The notes under the pieces: generated by a model
The model's database searches: none
The model's input: the letters and a program-made list of their open reading frames with translations, nothing else
What the model was told of the DNA's origin: nothing
From: Enterobacter kobei
Lineage (GTDB): Bacteria; Pseudomonadota; Gammaproteobacteria; Enterobacterales; Enterobacteriaceae
Assembly: GCF_001729765.1 (NCBI RefSeq)
Contig: NZ_CP017181.1
Coordinates: forward strand, 2,294,001-2,358,000
DNA: 64,000 bases
Direction of reading: 5' to 3'
Shown here: positions 25,766 through 36,479 of the stretch, piece after piece
Position numbering within the stretch: the first letter of the stretch is position 1
Layout of the letters: each line of letters opens with the position of its first letter
Position numbers and translations under genes: made by a program

Positions 25766-27421
25766 ATGAATCGCAGACGTTTTCTAAAAGGCTCGCTGGC
25801 AGTGGCAGCCCTGAGCGGCACCTCTGGCCTTGCTTCCCTGTTTTCCAAAGCGGCATACGCTGCTGACTCTGACATCGCTGACGGTCAGAGCCGTCGTTTT
25901 GACTTCTCCGTACTGCAATCCATGGCGCATGACCTGGCGAAAACCCCGTGGGGTGGTGCGCCACGTCCGCTGCCGGAAACGCTGGCCACCATGACGCCGC
26001 AGGCGTACAACGCCATCCGCTACGATGAGAAGCAGTCTCTGTGGAACAACATTGAAGGACGTCAGCTGGACGTGCAGTTCTTCCATATGGGAATGGGGTT
26101 CCGCCGCCGCGTGCGGATGTTCTCGCTGGACCAGTCGACCTCTATGGCGCGTGAGATCCACTTCCGACCGGAGTTGTTCAGCTACGGTGAAACCGGTGTG
26201 GATACCAAACAGCTGGAAGGGCAAAGCGATCTTGGCTTTGCAGGCTTCCGCGCCTTTAAGGCGCCGGAACTGGCGCGTCGCGATATCGTCTCTTTCCTCG
26301 GCGCAAGCTATTTCCGTGCGGTTGACGATACCTACCAGTACGGCCTTTCCGCGCGCGGTCTGGCGGTAGACACCTTTACTGACACGCCGGAAGAGTTCCC
26401 GGACTTCACCTCCTTCTGGTTTGAAACCGTTAAGCCAGGTGACACCACGTTTACCGTCTATACGCTGCTGGACAGCCCGAGCATTACCGGTGCCTATAAG
26501 TTCGTGATCCACTGCGAGAAGAGCCAGGTGATCATGGAGGTGGAAAACCACCTCTATGCGCGTAAAGACATTAAACAGCTCGGCATCGCGCCGATGACCA
26601 GTATGTTCAGCTGCGGCAATAACGAACGACGCATGTGCGACACCATTCACCCGCAAATCCATGACTCAGACCGTCTGGCGATGTGGCGCGGCAACGGAGA
26701 GTGGATCTGCCGTCCGCTGAACAACCCGCAGAAGCTGCAGTTCAACGCCTATATGGACAAAAACCCTAAAGGGTTTGGTCTGCTGCAGCTGGATCGTGAT
26801 TTCTCGCACTATCAGGACGTGATGGGCTGGTATAACAAGCGTCCAAGCCTGTGGGTAGAACCGCGCAACGACTGGGGTAAAGGCTCGGTTGGTCTGATGG
26901 AGATCCCGACCACCGGTGAAACGCTGGATAACGTTGTCTGCTTCTGGCAGCCGGAGAAAACGGTGAAAGCGGGCGACGAGCTGGACTTTAAATATCGCCT
27001 GTACTGGAGCGCAATGCCGCCGGTGCGTTCCCCGCTGGCTAATGTTTTCGCCACCCGCACCGGCATGGGCGGTTTCCCGGAAGGCTGGGCGCCGGGTGAA
27101 AATTACCCGAAAGTGTGGGCGCGCCGCTTTGCTATCGACTTTGTCGGTGGCGACCTGAAGGCCGCTGCGCCAAAAGGCATCGAGCCGGTGATTACTCTCT
27201 CCAGCGGTGAGGCGAAGCAGGTTGAGATCCTGTACGTAGAACCGTTTGACGGTTATCGCATTCTGTTTGACTGGTACCCAACCTCGGATTCGACCGAGCC
27301 GGTAGATATGCGCCTGTTCCTGCGCTGTCAGGGTGATGCCATCAGTGAAACCTGGCTGTATCAGTATTTCCCGCCAGCGCCGGATAAACGTCACTACGTT
27401 GACGACCGGATAATGCGTTAA
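25766..27421 (+). CDS. opgD: Glucan biosynthesis protein OpgD (MdoD)
   Basis: OpgD controls the backbone structure of periplasmic osmoregulated glucans. This 551-residue protein matches E. coli OpgD from end to end. It has a twin-arginine signal (NRRRFLKGS) with cleavage after AYA near residue 32, consistent with Tat export to the periplasm. The start at 25766 matches the E. coli start. Preceding in-frame codons from 25682 are not needed. In E. coli the following gene is ydcH. Here a REP pair takes that place before rimL. Confidence 0.97.
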   Translation: MNRRRFLKGSLAVAALSGTSGLASLFSKAAYAADSDIADGQSRRFDFSVLQSMAHDLAKTPWGGAPRPLPETLATMTPQAYNAIRYDEKQSLWNNIEGRQLDVQFFHMGMGFRRRVRMFSLDQSTSMAREIHFRPELFSYGETGVDTKQLEGQSDLGFAGFRAFKAPELARRDIVSFLGASYFRAVDDTYQYGLSARGLAVDTFTDTPEEFPDFTSFWFETVKPGDTTFTVYTLLDSPSITGAYKFVIHCEKSQVIMEVENHLYARKDIKQLGIAPMTSMFSCGNNERRMCDTIHPQIHDSDRLAMWRGNGEWICRPLNNPQKLQFNAYMDKNPKGFGLLQLDRDFSHYQDVMGWYNKRPSLWVEPRNDWGKGSVGLMEIPTTGETLDNVVCFWQPEKTVKAGDELDFKYRLYWSAMPPVRSPLANVFATRTGMGGFPEGWAPGENYPKVWARRFAIDFVGGDLKAAAPKGIEPVITLSSGEAKQVEILYVEPFDGYRILFDWYPTSDSTEPVDMRLFLRCQGDAISETWLYQYFPPAPDKRHYVDDRIMR

Positions 27422-27434
27422 TCCTTGTGGGATT

Positions 27435-27513
27435 GTGCCGGGTGGCGCTAACGCTTACCCGGCCTACAAATGCGTCCAGAGTAGGCCGGGTAAGGCGCAG
27501 CCGCCACCCGGCA
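27435..27513. repeat. Pair of inverted REP units (BIME)
   Basis: GTGCCGGGTGGCGC...TTACCCGGCCTAC (27435-27467) and its inverted copy GTAGGCCGGGTAAGGC...CACCCGGCA (27481-27513) face each other across 13 bases, after opgD and before rimL. The arrangement is a typical BIME, which can pause transcription, protect mRNA and bind gyrase. Confidence 0.85.
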
Positions 27514-27526
27514 ATTGAGGGGCACC

Positions 27527-28066
27527 ATGTCTGCAGAAATTATCCCCGTTACCCAGAATATCGAGCTTCGCGCCGTCGAAGAGCGCTATACCGCCGATCT
27601 CCATCACCTCGTCGTCAAAAACAAAACCTGGCTGCAAACCGCCTTTGACTGGGCGCAGCACGTGGGCGCGGAAGAGGATACCCGCCGCAATGTGCTAAGT
27701 AACCAGATGCTGCACCAGCGCGGCTACGCCAAAATGTTTTTGATCTTCCGGGATGATGCGCTGGTCGGCGTGCTGTCGTTTAATTCGGTAGAGCCTGCCA
27801 ACAAAGCGGGTTATATCGGTTACTGGCTGGACGAGGCGCATCAGGGGAAGGGGATCCTCTCTCAGTCATTGCAGGCGTTTATGCGCTATTACGCTGAGCG
27901 CGGCGAGATCCGCCGTTTTGTGATTAAGTGCCGGGTGGCGAATCAGAGCAGCAACAACGTTGCCCGGCGCAACGGTTTTACGCTGGAAGGGTGCCTGCGG
28001 GAAGCGGAATACCTGAATGGCCGCTTTGACGATGTGAACATCTACGGGAAGATTTTTACCCTATAA
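27527..28066 (+). CDS. rimL: Ribosomal-protein-serine N-acetyltransferase RimL
   Basis: RimL acetylates the N-terminal serine of ribosomal protein L7/L12. The 179-residue GNAT protein matches E. coli RimL, with [26 protein letters not shown] and the acetyl-CoA loop [12 protein letters not shown]. Start 27527 follows GAGGGGCACC. The frame opens four codons earlier within the REP, which is unlikely to be used. Synteny opgD-rimL-ydcK is as in E. coli. It ends 6 bases inside the end of the convergent ydcK gene. Confidence 0.96.
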   Translation: MSAEIIPVTQNIELRAVEERYTADLHHLVVKNKTWLQTAFDWAQHVGAEEDTRRNVLSNQMLHQRGYAKMFLIFRDDALVGVLSFNSVEPANKAGYIGYWLDEAHQGKGILSQSLQAFMRYYAERGEIRRFVIKCRVANQSSNNVARRNGFTLEGCLREAEYLNGRFDDVNIYGKIFTL

Positions 28067-29041
28067 CGCCCCCAGCAGCGGTGTGCGGGTGATACGCTGG
28101 CCGCCGTTAATCACCTTTTCGCCACGCAGGTGAATGCTCTCACCCGAAAAGGCTTCAATGACCGCATCGTCGGTGATTTCAACCCGATGCTCGATCAACA
28201 CATCGCCGCTGATCCGGGCGCGTCCCTGAATCACCACTTTATCGTCAAGCATGATCGGCCCCCCGCGCAGCCATGCCTGACCGCCGATCAGGACGTGGTG
28301 CTTAATGACGCAGTTGCCTTCCTCGACGGCATTTTCCGCCACCTGTGAACTGTAGCGCACGGTGGGGATGGCGTCGTCGTCGAAACCGGCAATCAGACGG
28401 GCGTTACCGTATACCTTTGCGCAGTCGCACACCCAGACGTTATTGAGATCGTTCCCTTCGAGGATCGCACTGTCGAATACCTCAGCGCGGTGTTCAATAA
28501 ACGCATTGTTCACCATCGCTTCGCCGTAGATCTGTGCCTGATGCACAACGCGCGACCGGCTTACCGTCGCTTTGTCATAGATTTGCAGGATCTGGTCGTG
28601 GTCCGGCGTCAGTCCTTTGGCGGCGATGATGACGCTGTTATGCAGGATGCGCGCGTCGCCGAAGATGTGGCACTCGCCCCGCACGCAGGAGTGCTGAATG
28701 GTGACGTTGTCACTTATCCGCGCGCCGTGACTGACTTCGGCGCTGTCCAGCCAGCAGTGACCGCTGATGCGGGCGTCATGGCTGACGGTACAGGGCAGGG
28801 TCAGGCGCGCGTGATCCGACACGGTAGCACCGGCGAACACCACGCTGTTCTCGTCATAGATCCAGCAATCCCCATTCTGTGACAGGGCGCGCGCGTCATC
28901 AATCCAGCCACCTTTCGTACCGGCCGTGACATCGTTAAAATCTGCCGTGGCGATGATCTGCCGTAAGGTTGTCGTGTGGGTTGTTTCGCCGCTTTTCCAT
29001 TGCCAGAGGCGGGTTTCATCGCTGAGCCGATATTTTTTCAT
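28061..29041 (-). CDS. ydcK: YdcK, left-handed beta-helix (hexapeptide-repeat) protein
   Basis: A 326-residue protein of the same length as E. coli YdcK, built of repeated NVTIQHS-, [10 protein letters not shown] and [14 protein letters not shown] hexapeptide turns that form a left-handed beta-helix. The fold is shared with acyltransferases and scaffold proteins, but no acceptor or catalytic histidine can be assigned, so activity is unknown. Start 29041 is preferred over an upstream ATG at 29146 because [15 protein letters not shown] matches the family start and GGGATC precedes it. It is divergent from tehA. Confidence 0.93.
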   Translation of the reverse strand: MKKYRLSDETRLWQWKSGETTHTTTLRQIIATADFNDVTAGTKGGWIDDARALSQNGDCWIYDENSVVFAGATVSDHARLTLPCTVSHDARISGHCWLDSAEVSHGARISDNVTIQHSCVRGECHIFGDARILHNSVIIAAKGLTPDHDQILQIYDKATVSRSRVVHQAQIYGEAMVNNAFIEHRAEVFDSAILEGNDLNNVWVCDCAKVYGNARLIAGFDDDAIPTVRYSSQVAENAVEEGNCVIKHHVLIGGQAWLRGGPIMLDDKVVIQGRARISGDVLIEHRVEITDDAVIEAFSGESIHLRGEKVINGGQRITRTPLLGAL

Positions 29042-29163
29042 CGTGTGATCCCTGATAAGCGTCTTCACTAAACGTAGCAAACTTTTGGTTTTTCGTTGTG
29101 CTGGCTTCCGTTGCGGAAACCCCTTAAAATGGCATTTAAAATACATTTTAAAAATTAAAATTA

Positions 29164-30165
29164 ATGGATAAACTCAATCCCCCACAGAAAGTGCTTAACT
29201 TGCCCGCTGGGTATTTTGGCATGGTGCTTGGCATCATTGGCATGGGTTTCGCCTGGCGATACGCCAGCACGCTCTGGCCGGTGACACGGTGGCCGGGTGA
29301 TGCGCTGGTGGCCCTTGCCGTTACGTGCTGGTTTTTGCTGACGGTGACCTTTATCATCCGCGCGATCCGTTTCCCGCGCAGCGTGCTGGCAGAGATGAGG
29401 CATCCGGTGATGAGTAGCTTTGTCAGCCTTTTTCCGGCGACGACGATGCTGGTCGCCATCGGTTTTGTGCCCTGGTGCCGCCCGATTTCAGTCGTGCTTT
29501 TTGGCGTGGGGGTGGTGACACAGCTGTCTTATTCCGCCTGGCAAAGCGCGGGACTCTGGCGCGGCAACCATCCGCAAGAAGCCACGACGCCGGGTTTATA
29601 TCTGCCAACCGTGGCGAATAATTTTATTAGCGCCATGGCGTGCGGCGCCCTGGGGTTTAACGACGCTGGTTTAGTGTTCCTGGGGGCGGGTGTCTTCTCC
29701 TGGCTCAGCCTGGAGCCGGTTATTCTTCAGCGCCTTCGCAGTGCCGGAGAACTTCCGACCGCGCAGCGCACCTCTTTGGGGATTCAGCTTGCGCCCGCGC
29801 TGGTGGCCTGTAGCGCCTGGTTTAGCGTTAACGGCGGTGAAGCCGACACCTTTGCCAAAATGTTGTTCGGTTATGGCCTGTTGCAACTGCTGTTTATGCT
29901 GCGTCTGTTGCCCTGGTACGTATCCCAGCCGTTTAATGCCTCTTTCTGGAGTTTCTCCTTTGGTATATCCGCACTGGCAACCACCGGGCTGCATCTGGGG
30001 CACAGCAGCCCGTCGGGCTTTTTCCACGTGATTGCCGTACCGCTTTTTATCTTCACCAACGTCATCATTGGGATCCTGTTGGTCCGTACTTTTATTCTGC
30101 TGCTTCAGGGCAAACTTCTGCTGCGCACTGAAAAAGCACTGCTTATGCAATCTAAGGAAAAATAA
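29164..30165 (+). CDS. tehA: Tellurite resistance/C4-dicarboxylate-type transporter TehA
   Basis: TehA is a ten-helix inner-membrane channel of the SLAC1/TDT family. High expression with TehB gives tellurite resistance. The 333-residue sequence matches E. coli TehA, including the glycine- and phenylalanine-rich [12 protein letters not shown] region and [21 protein letters not shown]. The ATG at 29164 lies after an A/T-only stretch with no Shine-Dalgarno sequence, so translation initiation may be weak or unstructured-leader driven. tehA and tehB share a base of stop and start (TAATG). Confidence 0.95.
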   Translation: MDKLNPPQKVLNLPAGYFGMVLGIIGMGFAWRYASTLWPVTRWPGDALVALAVTCWFLLTVTFIIRAIRFPRSVLAEMRHPVMSSFVSLFPATTMLVAIGFVPWCRPISVVLFGVGVVTQLSYSAWQSAGLWRGNHPQEATTPGLYLPTVANNFISAMACGALGFNDAGLVFLGAGVFSWLSLEPVILQRLRSAGELPTAQRTSLGIQLAPALVACSAWFSVNGGEADTFAKMLFGYGLLQLLFMLRLLPWYVSQPFNASFWSFSFGISALATTGLHLGHSSPSGFFHVIAVPLFIFTNVIIGILLVRTFILLLQGKLLLRTEKALLMQSKEK

Positions 30166-30758
30166 TGTCCGTCGATGAAAATTACTTCACAGAGAAATAT
30201 GGTTTAACCCGTACACACTCAGAGGTGGTGTACAGCGCGGGGATCGTGAAACCGGGTAAAACCCTGGATCTGGGCTGTGGCAATGGCCGTAACAGCCTTT
30301 ATCTGGCGGCCAACGGGTACGAGGTCACTGCCTGGGATAAAAATCCGATGAGCATCGATAATATCGAGCGCATCAAAGCGGCAGAAGGCATTGAGAATCT
30401 TCACTCGGCCATCAAGGATCTCAACAACCTGAGCATTGACGGCGAGTATGACTTTATTCTGTCTACCGTGGTGCTGATGTTCCTGGAGGCAAAAACCATT
30501 CCGGGTCTTATCGCCAATATGCAGCGTTGCACCAAACCTGGCGGTTATAACCTGATCGTTGCCGCGATGGACACGGCGGATTATCCGTGCACCGTCGGCT
30601 TCCCGTTTGCGTTTAAAAGCGGTGAACTGAGCAACTACTATGAAGGCTGGGAGTTGCTCAAATACAACGAAGAGGTTGGCGAACTGCACCGCACCGATGA
30701 ACACGGCAACCGCATCAAGCTGCGCTTTGCTACGATGCTGGCGCGCAAACCTGCTTAA
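30165..30758 (+). CDS. tehB: Tellurite methyltransferase TehB
   Basis: TehB is an S-adenosylmethionine-dependent methyltransferase thought to volatilise tellurite. The 197-residue protein has the SAM motif [12 protein letters not shown] at 33-44 and matches E. coli TehB throughout. It overlaps tehA by one base at its start and the convergent PepT-like gene by four bases at its end. It is cytoplasmic, with no membrane segment. Confidence 0.96.
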   Translation: MSVDENYFTEKYGLTRTHSEVVYSAGIVKPGKTLDLGCGNGRNSLYLAANGYEVTAWDKNPMSIDNIERIKAAEGIENLHSAIKDLNNLSIDGEYDFILSTVVLMFLEAKTIPGLIANMQRCTKPGGYNLIVAAMDTADYPCTVGFPFAFKSGELSNYYEGWELLKYNEEVGELHRTDEHGNRIKLRFATMLARKPA

Positions 30759-31984
30759 CGCGCGGCCAGCAGGCAGAGTTGCAGGGCAGTGTGGTAAGAC
30801 GCCTCGAACGACGACAGCGGCAAGAATTCAAACTTCGAATGGAAGTTATGCGCGCCGGTGAAGAAGTTCGGGGTGAGCAACCCTTTTGCCGAGAGCGCTG
30901 CGCCGTCTGTACCGCCGCGCATCGGCGTCGGTTTTGGGGTGATACCCAGTGATTCCATCGCCGCAAACATCAGATCGATGGCACGCCTGTCTTCGCCAAT
31001 CGCATTGCTGATATTGCTGTAAGTCTCTTCAATGCGATAGTCCACTTTTGCCGTCGGATACCGGGCGGCGATCCGGGCGGCGACATCAGCAATCTGCTGC
31101 TTGCGGGAAGCAAAGTTGTCCTTGTCAAAGTCCCGAATATTGGCCTTCAGAACGGCCTCGTTCTGCCCGGCCTGAATGCCGTTAAACCAGATGTAGCCTT
31201 CACGGCCCTCCGTGCACTCTGGCGTTTGCTGGCGGTCAAACTGGTTGATAAAGTCGGTCGCCATTAATAACGGGTTTACCAGCACCCCTTTAGCAGACAT
31301 CGGGTGCGCCGTTACGCCGGTAAAGCGGATCTCAGCGGCTGCTGCATTAAAATTCTCATAGACAATCTCCCCCAGCTCGCAGCAGTCGATGGTCCAGGCA
31401 AAGTCGACGTCGAAGCGTTTCAGATCTAACGCTTTTGCCCCTTTAAGGCCAGTCTCTTCGTCGGGGACAAACGCGACCACAATGTCGCCATGTTTATGCT
31501 CAGCGGTCAGGTTTTCCAGCACGGTCATGACCACGGTCACCGCTGCTTTATTATCTGCGCCTAATACGCTGGTACCGTCGCTGAAAATAATCTCTTCATT
31601 CGGGTAAGACAGAATTTCCGGATGCTCACTTACCCGTAGCCAGATCCCTTTCTCTTTATTCAGACAGAGATCTTCATCGGTAAACGTTAATATTTGTGGA
31701 TGAATATCCGGCGATAATCCCACGTCCACGGTATCAATGTGAGTAATAAATCCAATGCGCGGTGCACCGGGTACATTACCTTTTTTAACCGCCGTTACCG
31801 TGGCGAATTCGTCGATCACAATGTCGTCTAAACCCAGCTGTGCCAGCTCCTGCGCCAGCTCTCGTGCCATCTCGTGCTGCCCCGGTGTTGAGGGTAAGGT
31901 TTTGACGCTGGGATCGCTCTGACTGGTAATGGCGAGATAGCGGAAAAAGCGATGTGTTAATTGTCTGGAAAGCGGCGTGCCCAT
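30755..31984 (-). CDS. PepT-like tripeptide aminopeptidase (peptidase T paralogue)
   Basis: A 409-residue M20B metallopeptidase with the zinc-binding motifs [16 protein letters not shown] and VPDEETG, and a C-terminal RGGTDGA plus [11 protein letters not shown]. coli PepT (408 residues) removes N-terminal residues from tripeptides. This protein is only moderately similar, so it is a paralogue. ATG 31984 follows AAGGAAGAAAA. An in-frame ATG at 32023 is less likely. It is divergent from an oligopeptide-binding protein gene across 108 bases, suggesting a peptide-uptake and hydrolysis pair inserted between tehB and ydcL. Confidence 0.88.
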   Translation of the reverse strand: MGTPLSRQLTHRFFRYLAITSQSDPSVKTLPSTPGQHEMARELAQELAQLGLDDIVIDEFATVTAVKKGNVPGAPRIGFITHIDTVDVGLSPDIHPQILTFTDEDLCLNKEKGIWLRVSEHPEILSYPNEEIIFSDGTSVLGADNKAAVTVVMTVLENLTAEHKHGDIVVAFVPDEETGLKGAKALDLKRFDVDFAWTIDCCELGEIVYENFNAAAAEIRFTGVTAHPMSAKGVLVNPLLMATDFINQFDRQQTPECTEGREGYIWFNGIQAGQNEAVLKANIRDFDKDNFASRKQQIADVAARIAARYPTAKVDYRIEETYSNISNAIGEDRRAIDLMFAAMESLGITPKPTPMRGGTDGAALSAKGLLTPNFFTGAHNFHSKFEFLPLSSFEASYHTALQLCLLAAR

Positions 31985-32092
31985 AGTGTTTTCTTCCTTA
32001 TTTATTTTTCGGGTGTTTGCCACATCACTTTAATGTTATTTATGAAATGGCAAAAGAATTAATTAGCCGTCGAATTAAAAAGACAGGAATAA

Positions 32093-33691
32093 ATGATGAC
32101 AAGCAAACGCACAACATTAATGCTGGCACTTGCTGCGCTTACGGTCAGTTCCGCCGTTGCCGCGAAAACGCTGGTGTATTGCTCCGAAGGGTCACCGGAA
32201 AATTTTAATCCTCAGTTATATACCTCAGGCACCAGCGTGGATGCCAGCGCCGTACCGGTCTATAACCGGCTGGTCGATTTCAAACCCGGCACCACAGAAC
32301 TGGTGCCGAGCCTGGCAGAGCGCTGGGAGGTGAACGATGACGGTAAGGTTTACACCTTCCATCTGCGCCAGGGCGTGAAATTTCAGAGCAATAAATCCTT
32401 CACGCCGACCCGGGACTTTAACGCCGATGACGTGATCTTCTCGTTTATGCGCCAGAAAGACGTCAATCATCCTTATCACAACGTCTCTAACGGCAGCTAC
32501 TCCAACTTTGAAAGCCTGGAGTTTGGCAGCCTGATAACCGCCATTGATAAAGTCGATGACCACACCGTGCGCTTTACCCTGGCACACCCGGAAGCGCCGT
32601 TTGTCGCCGATCTGGCCTGGTATTTTGCCTCGATTCTCTCTGCCGAGTATGCCGATGCGATGCTGAAAGCAGGCACGCCGGAGAAGGTGGATATGGAGCC
32701 GATCGGCACCGGGCCGTTTAAGCTGGCGCAGTATCAAAAAGATTCCCGCATCCTGTTCACGGCGTTTGCCGACTACTGGCAGGGCAAATCAAAGCTGGAC
32801 CGGCTGGTGTTTACCATCACGCCGGATGCCTCCGTACGTTTTGCCAAAATTGAAAAGAACGAGTGTCAGGTAATGCCGTTCCCGAACCCGGCGGACCTGC
32901 CGCGCATGAAAGCCAATAAAAATATTAACCTGATGAGCAAAGCCGGGTTGAATACCGGTTTCCTGGCGTTTAATACGCAAAAACCGCCGCTGGATAATGT
33001 GAACGTCCGCCGGGCGCTGGCGATGGCCATCAATAAGCCCGCCATTATCGACGCGGTGTTCCACGGCACCGGAACCGTCGCGAAAAATCTGTTACCGCCC
33101 GGCGTCTGGAGCGCCAACAGCGAGCTGAAGGATTACGCGTACGATCCTGAAAAAGCAAAAGCGTTGCTGAAAGAGGCGGGTCTTGCTAACGGCGTGAGCA
33201 TTGACCTGTGGGCGATGCCGGTGCAGCGGCCCTATAACCCGAATGCGAAACGTATGGCCGAGATGATTCAGGCTGACTGGGCGAAAATCGGCGTACAAAC
33301 CCACATTGTCACTTACGAATGGGGAGAATATCTCAAGCGGGTGAAGGGCGGGGAGCATCAGGCTGCGCTGATGGGCTGGACGACCGCAACGGGCGATCCT
33401 GACAACTTCTTTGGTCCGCTGTTTACCTGTACGTCGGCAAATGGCGGCTCCAATTCGGCGAAATGGTGCTATAAACCGTTTGATAACCTCATCGCCGAAG
33501 CAAAATCGATAACCGATCACGATAAACGTGTGGCGCTGTATCAAGAGGCCCAGCAGATGATGCATGACCAGATGCCGGCGGTCATGATTGCCCACTCAAC
33601 GATTTTCGAGCCGGTGCGCAAGGAGGTGAAAGGCTACGAAATCGATTCGTTTGGCAAACATATCTTCTGGCAGGTGGATATCAATCCGTAA
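32093..33691 (+). CDS. Orphan dipeptide/oligopeptide ABC substrate-binding protein, DppA-like
   Basis: A 532-residue family 5 extracellular solute-binding protein with a signal peptide cleaved near residue 24 and the family features YCSEGSPENFNPQLYTSG and TGPFKLAQY. It resembles E. coli DppA and may bind dipeptides or, as some relatives do, heme or peptides of a particular kind. There are adjacent ATG codons at 32093 and 32096 after an AGGAATAA site. No permease genes are adjacent, so it probably docks on a Dpp or Opp system elsewhere. It is divergent from the PepT-like gene. Confidence 0.9.
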   Translation: MMTSKRTTLMLALAALTVSSAVAAKTLVYCSEGSPENFNPQLYTSGTSVDASAVPVYNRLVDFKPGTTELVPSLAERWEVNDDGKVYTFHLRQGVKFQSNKSFTPTRDFNADDVIFSFMRQKDVNHPYHNVSNGSYSNFESLEFGSLITAIDKVDDHTVRFTLAHPEAPFVADLAWYFASILSAEYADAMLKAGTPEKVDMEPIGTGPFKLAQYQKDSRILFTAFADYWQGKSKLDRLVFTITPDASVRFAKIEKNECQVMPFPNPADLPRMKANKNINLMSKAGLNTGFLAFNTQKPPLDNVNVRRALAMAINKPAIIDAVFHGTGTVAKNLLPPGVWSANSELKDYAYDPEKAKALLKEAGLANGVSIDLWAMPVQRPYNPNAKRMAEMIQADWAKIGVQTHIVTYEWGEYLKRVKGGEHQAALMGWTTATGDPDNFFGPLFTCTSANGGSNSAKWCYKPFDNLIAEAKSITDHDKRVALYQEAQQMMHDQMPAVMIAHSTIFEPVRKEVKGYEIDSFGKHIFWQVDINP

Positions 33692-33700
33692 TTTTTCGCT

Positions 33701-33728
33701 GCCCGGTATGAAGCCGGGCCTTCTTTTT
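33701..33728 (+). terminator. Rho-independent terminator after the peptide-binding protein gene
   Basis: GCCCGG-TATGAAG-CCGGGC forms a six-bp stem and is followed by CTTCTTTTT. It sits 10 bases after the stop codon. Confidence 0.75.
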
Positions 33729-33826
33729 GCAATTTGTGCTACTTACATCATTTTTTGTCACAACAAACCCGCCTGACTTTTGCTATAACTTCAAATGCAT
33801 ACTTGCAGATAACATGGAAAACTATC

Positions 33827-34501
33827 ATGCGTACTCAAACTTTTTTTAAAGTTGCAGTGCTTACTGGTTTATTGGCCCTGGCAGGCTGTTCTTCAAAAGT
33901 CGCCGCCCCCGAACAATATTCAGGCTTTTTAAAAGATTACTCCGGCTTGCAACAGACGACATCTGCGACGGGCAAACCGACGCTGCGCTGGGTCGATCCT
34001 AATTATAACGAAGCGAATTACGACAGTATTATCTGGACGCCGATTACCTATTACCCTACGCCTAAACCGACCACTCAGATTGGGCAGAAAACCCTTGATG
34101 AGCTGTTGAACTACACCAATACCAAAATGAAAACGGCTATTGGTACTCGTAAGCCTATAGTGGCGACACCAGTTAAACATAGCCTGATTTTCCGGGGTGC
34201 CATTACAGGGGTGAGTTCGCAGAAAGAAGGCCTGCAGTTCTACGAAGTGGTGCCTGTCGCGCTGGTGGTGGCGGGGACGCAGATGGCAACCGGCCATCGC
34301 ACCATGGATACCCATCTCTTCTTTGAAGGTGAGCTGATCGACGCAGCCACCAACAAACCGGTGATGAAGGTGGTTCGTAAGGGCGAAGGTAAAGAGCTGA
34401 GCAACGAAAGTACGCCAATGACCTTTGCGACGCTGAAGCAGGTTGTGGATGATATGGCGACAGATGCCACCATGTTTGATGTGCATAAAACAGCAAAATA
34501 A
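33827..34501 (+). CDS. ydcL: YdcL, DUF3313 lipoprotein
   Basis: This 224-residue protein matches E. coli YdcL, an uncharacterised DUF3313 lipoprotein. It starts with a lipoprotein signal with lipobox LAGC (Cys near residue 20), followed by Ser, so outer-membrane sorting is expected. The start 33827 gives the same MRTxxFFKVA opening as in E. coli. The in-frame ATG 93 bases upstream would lose the signal-peptide position. A strong terminator follows. In E. coli ydcL directly follows tehB. Confidence 0.93.
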   Translation: MRTQTFFKVAVLTGLLALAGCSSKVAAPEQYSGFLKDYSGLQQTTSATGKPTLRWVDPNYNEANYDSIIWTPITYYPTPKPTTQIGQKTLDELLNYTNTKMKTAIGTRKPIVATPVKHSLIFRGAITGVSSQKEGLQFYEVVPVALVVAGTQMATGHRTMDTHLFFEGELIDAATNKPVMKVVRKGEGKELSNESTPMTFATLKQVVDDMATDATMFDVHKTAK

Positions 34502-34509
34502 ATCATGCA

Positions 34510-34537
34510 CGGCCTGCAGATTGCAGGCCGTTTTTTT
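34510..34537 (+). terminator. Strong Rho-independent terminator after ydcL
   Basis: CGGCCTGCA-GAT-TGCAGGCCG is a perfect nine-bp stem followed by seven T residues, 9 bases after the ydcL stop. It lies against the end of the converging EamA gene. Confidence 0.9.
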
Positions 34538-35432
34538 ACGCCGTCCGTAAACGCCTGAACCAGGTTTCGGGTTTAGTGAACATCACCATATTCCCACCCA
34601 GAATCAGCAGTAAACCGACGATACCGTTGAGATGCCAGACGTAGCCCTCATACACCGTTGAGATGGAGAGCGCCACCAGCGGGAAGAGTAGCGTGCTGTA
34701 CGCCGCTTTCCCGGGCCCAATACGCCCGACCAGCGTGAAGTAAGCGCCGAAAGCAATCACCGAACCAAACAGAGCCAGATAGAGCAGTGCGCCGATGTAG
34801 GTTACCGTCCATTCCGGGGTAAAGCTGTCCCCCCTGAAGAGGGCAATGCAGCCCATCACCAGCGTACCGTAAAGCATCGCCCAGGCGTTGGTGGTCATGG
34901 TTTCCAGGCCTCTGCGCTGATGACGCATGCTGATCATGTTGCCCAGCGAGAAACCATAGGTTCCGAGCGCAGAAAGCCCAATGCCCGTCAGAAGCGATAC
35001 GCTCCAGCCGCTGGCAAGCAGATCGTCCCAGAAAAGGGTAATAATCCCGACCAGACCCAATGCCGCCGCCGTCCAGAAACGCGCGGGCGGGCGCTGACCA
35101 AAGAAAATAAAGCTATTAATGGCGTTATAGAGCACCGCCATGGAGAAGATGACGGATTCCAGCCCGGTATTGATGTGCGCGGCCGCGGTATAAAAGCACC
35201 AGAAGTTAAAGCAGAAAACGCAGCATCCCTGAAGCATGCAAAAAAGGTGATCCAGTAGCGCCAGCTTACGCAGTCGACGCAGGGCAAGTAACACCACCAT
35301 CATCGTGGCGCTGGCCACGGCGAAACGCCAGAAAATCGACACCGGGGCCGCCACGGGACCTTGCTGTAGGAAAATGGCAATCCAGGTGGTTCCCCAGATG
35401 ACCACGACCAGTCCGTATAATAATGCGTTCAT
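34536..35432 (-). CDS. EamA/DMT-family transporter
   Basis: A 298-residue protein with ten predicted membrane helices arranged as two EamA repeats, as in the drug/metabolite transporter superfamily. VVIWGTTWIAIFLQ is the repeat 1 signature, and GSVIAFGAYFTLVGRIGPGKAAY belongs to repeat 2. The substrate is unknown. Exporters of amino acids or purines are common relatives. ATG 35432 follows GAGAAATGAT; the long upstream in-frame extension lacks family similarity. It is divergent from an AraC regulator, which is likely to control it. Confidence 0.88.
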   Translation of the reverse strand: MNALLYGLVVVIWGTTWIAIFLQQGPVAAPVSIFWRFAVASATMMVVLLALRRLRKLALLDHLFCMLQGCCVFCFNFWCFYTAAAHINTGLESVIFSMAVLYNAINSFIFFGQRPPARFWTAAALGLVGIITLFWDDLLASGWSVSLLTGIGLSALGTYGFSLGNMISMRHQRRGLETMTTNAWAMLYGTLVMGCIALFRGDSFTPEWTVTYIGALLYLALFGSVIAFGAYFTLVGRIGPGKAAYSTLLFPLVALSISTVYEGYVWHLNGIVGLLLILGGNMVMFTKPETWFRRLRTA

Positions 35433-35606
35433 ATCATTTCTCTTCTCAAACCACGAAAGCCCGCAGTATGGCGCTGAAATGCGCCGTGGGCTTTCACCGG
35501 CTTGCGGCAGACTTGCAAAATCTTGCGCTTTTTTCTCTCCGGGGGACTGGCAACGGGGAACAACAATTCTTAGACTGACAGTTCGATCACTCACGCGCTA
35601 ACGGTT

Positions 35607-36479
35607 ATGTCTCACGCTTACGATACCTTTGAAACGCTTAGTCAGCAGAATGCCGTCCTGCGGGAGACGGTCTCGCTGAACTCGGGTATTCAACTGGCGG
35701 CGTGGTACAACAAGCACGATACGATAACGGTTAAAAGCAATCATCACACCCTGAGCCTGTACGTGGCCGACGGTTATGAGAGCTATCAAAAAACGCCGGG
35801 AGGCTGGAAGAACGGCGGGGGACCGGACCGTTTCTGCCTGATGCCGAAAGAGAGTGAATCGACGTGGGATATCCGTGATGACCTGTCGTTTGTCCATCTC
35901 TACTGCACCGATGAACACCTGCGCGACGTGGGCGAAAAAATCTGGGATAAGCGGCCGCTGTCGCTGACGCTGGACGAACGCATTTTTGGCAGTGACCCGA
36001 AGATCAACGCGCTGTATCGCCAGTTTTTACTTGGCTGCGACTGGCAGCAGCAGGCCAATCAGCTCACCCTGAGTACAGCATCCACGTTGCTGATGACCCA
36101 TCTGCTGCAAAACTACTCCAACGTTCAGTGGAAGCTGCCGGTCGTCACCGGCGGGTTATCGCCTTTCGTTCTGCGCAACGTGCTGGCCTTCATAGAAGAG
36201 CATCTTGGCCAACCGTTAACCCTGGCCGAGCTGGCGGCGCAGGCAGCCCTCAGCGAATACCATTTTGCCCGCATGTTCCGCCAGTCGACGGGGCTGGCAC
36301 CGCATCAGTACGTGATGCAGCGACGCATGGAAAAAGCAAAAAACCTGGTGCAGCATAGCGCAATGCCACTAACGGACATCGCGCTGGCCTGCGGATTTAA
36401 CTCCGCCAGCCACTTCAGTAACCGTTTCCGCAGCGTGATGGGTATGACGCCGTCCCAGCTGCGCGCGGCGAGCGCGTGA
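35607..36479 (+). CDS. AraC-family transcriptional regulator
   Basis: A 290-residue regulator with an N-terminal cupin-like sensing domain and a C-terminal pair of AraC helix-turn-helix motifs (LAELAAQAALSEYHFARMFRQSTG and DIALACGFNSASHFSNRFR, residues about 195-285). It is divergent from the EamA transporter, with 174 bases between the starts, so it probably controls the exporter. The effector is unknown. Its last 111 bases are overlapped antisense by the long version of ydcO. Confidence 0.9.
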   Translation: MSHAYDTFETLSQQNAVLRETVSLNSGIQLAAWYNKHDTITVKSNHHTLSLYVADGYESYQKTPGGWKNGGGPDRFCLMPKESESTWDIRDDLSFVHLYCTDEHLRDVGEKIWDKRPLSLTLDERIFGSDPKINALYRQFLLGCDWQQQANQLTLSTASTLLMTHLLQNYSNVQWKLPVVTGGLSPFVLRNVLAFIEEHLGQPLTLAELAAQAALSEYHFARMFRQSTGLAPHQYVMQRRMEKAKNLVQHSAMPLTDIALACGFNSASHFSNRFRSVMGMTPSQLRAASA

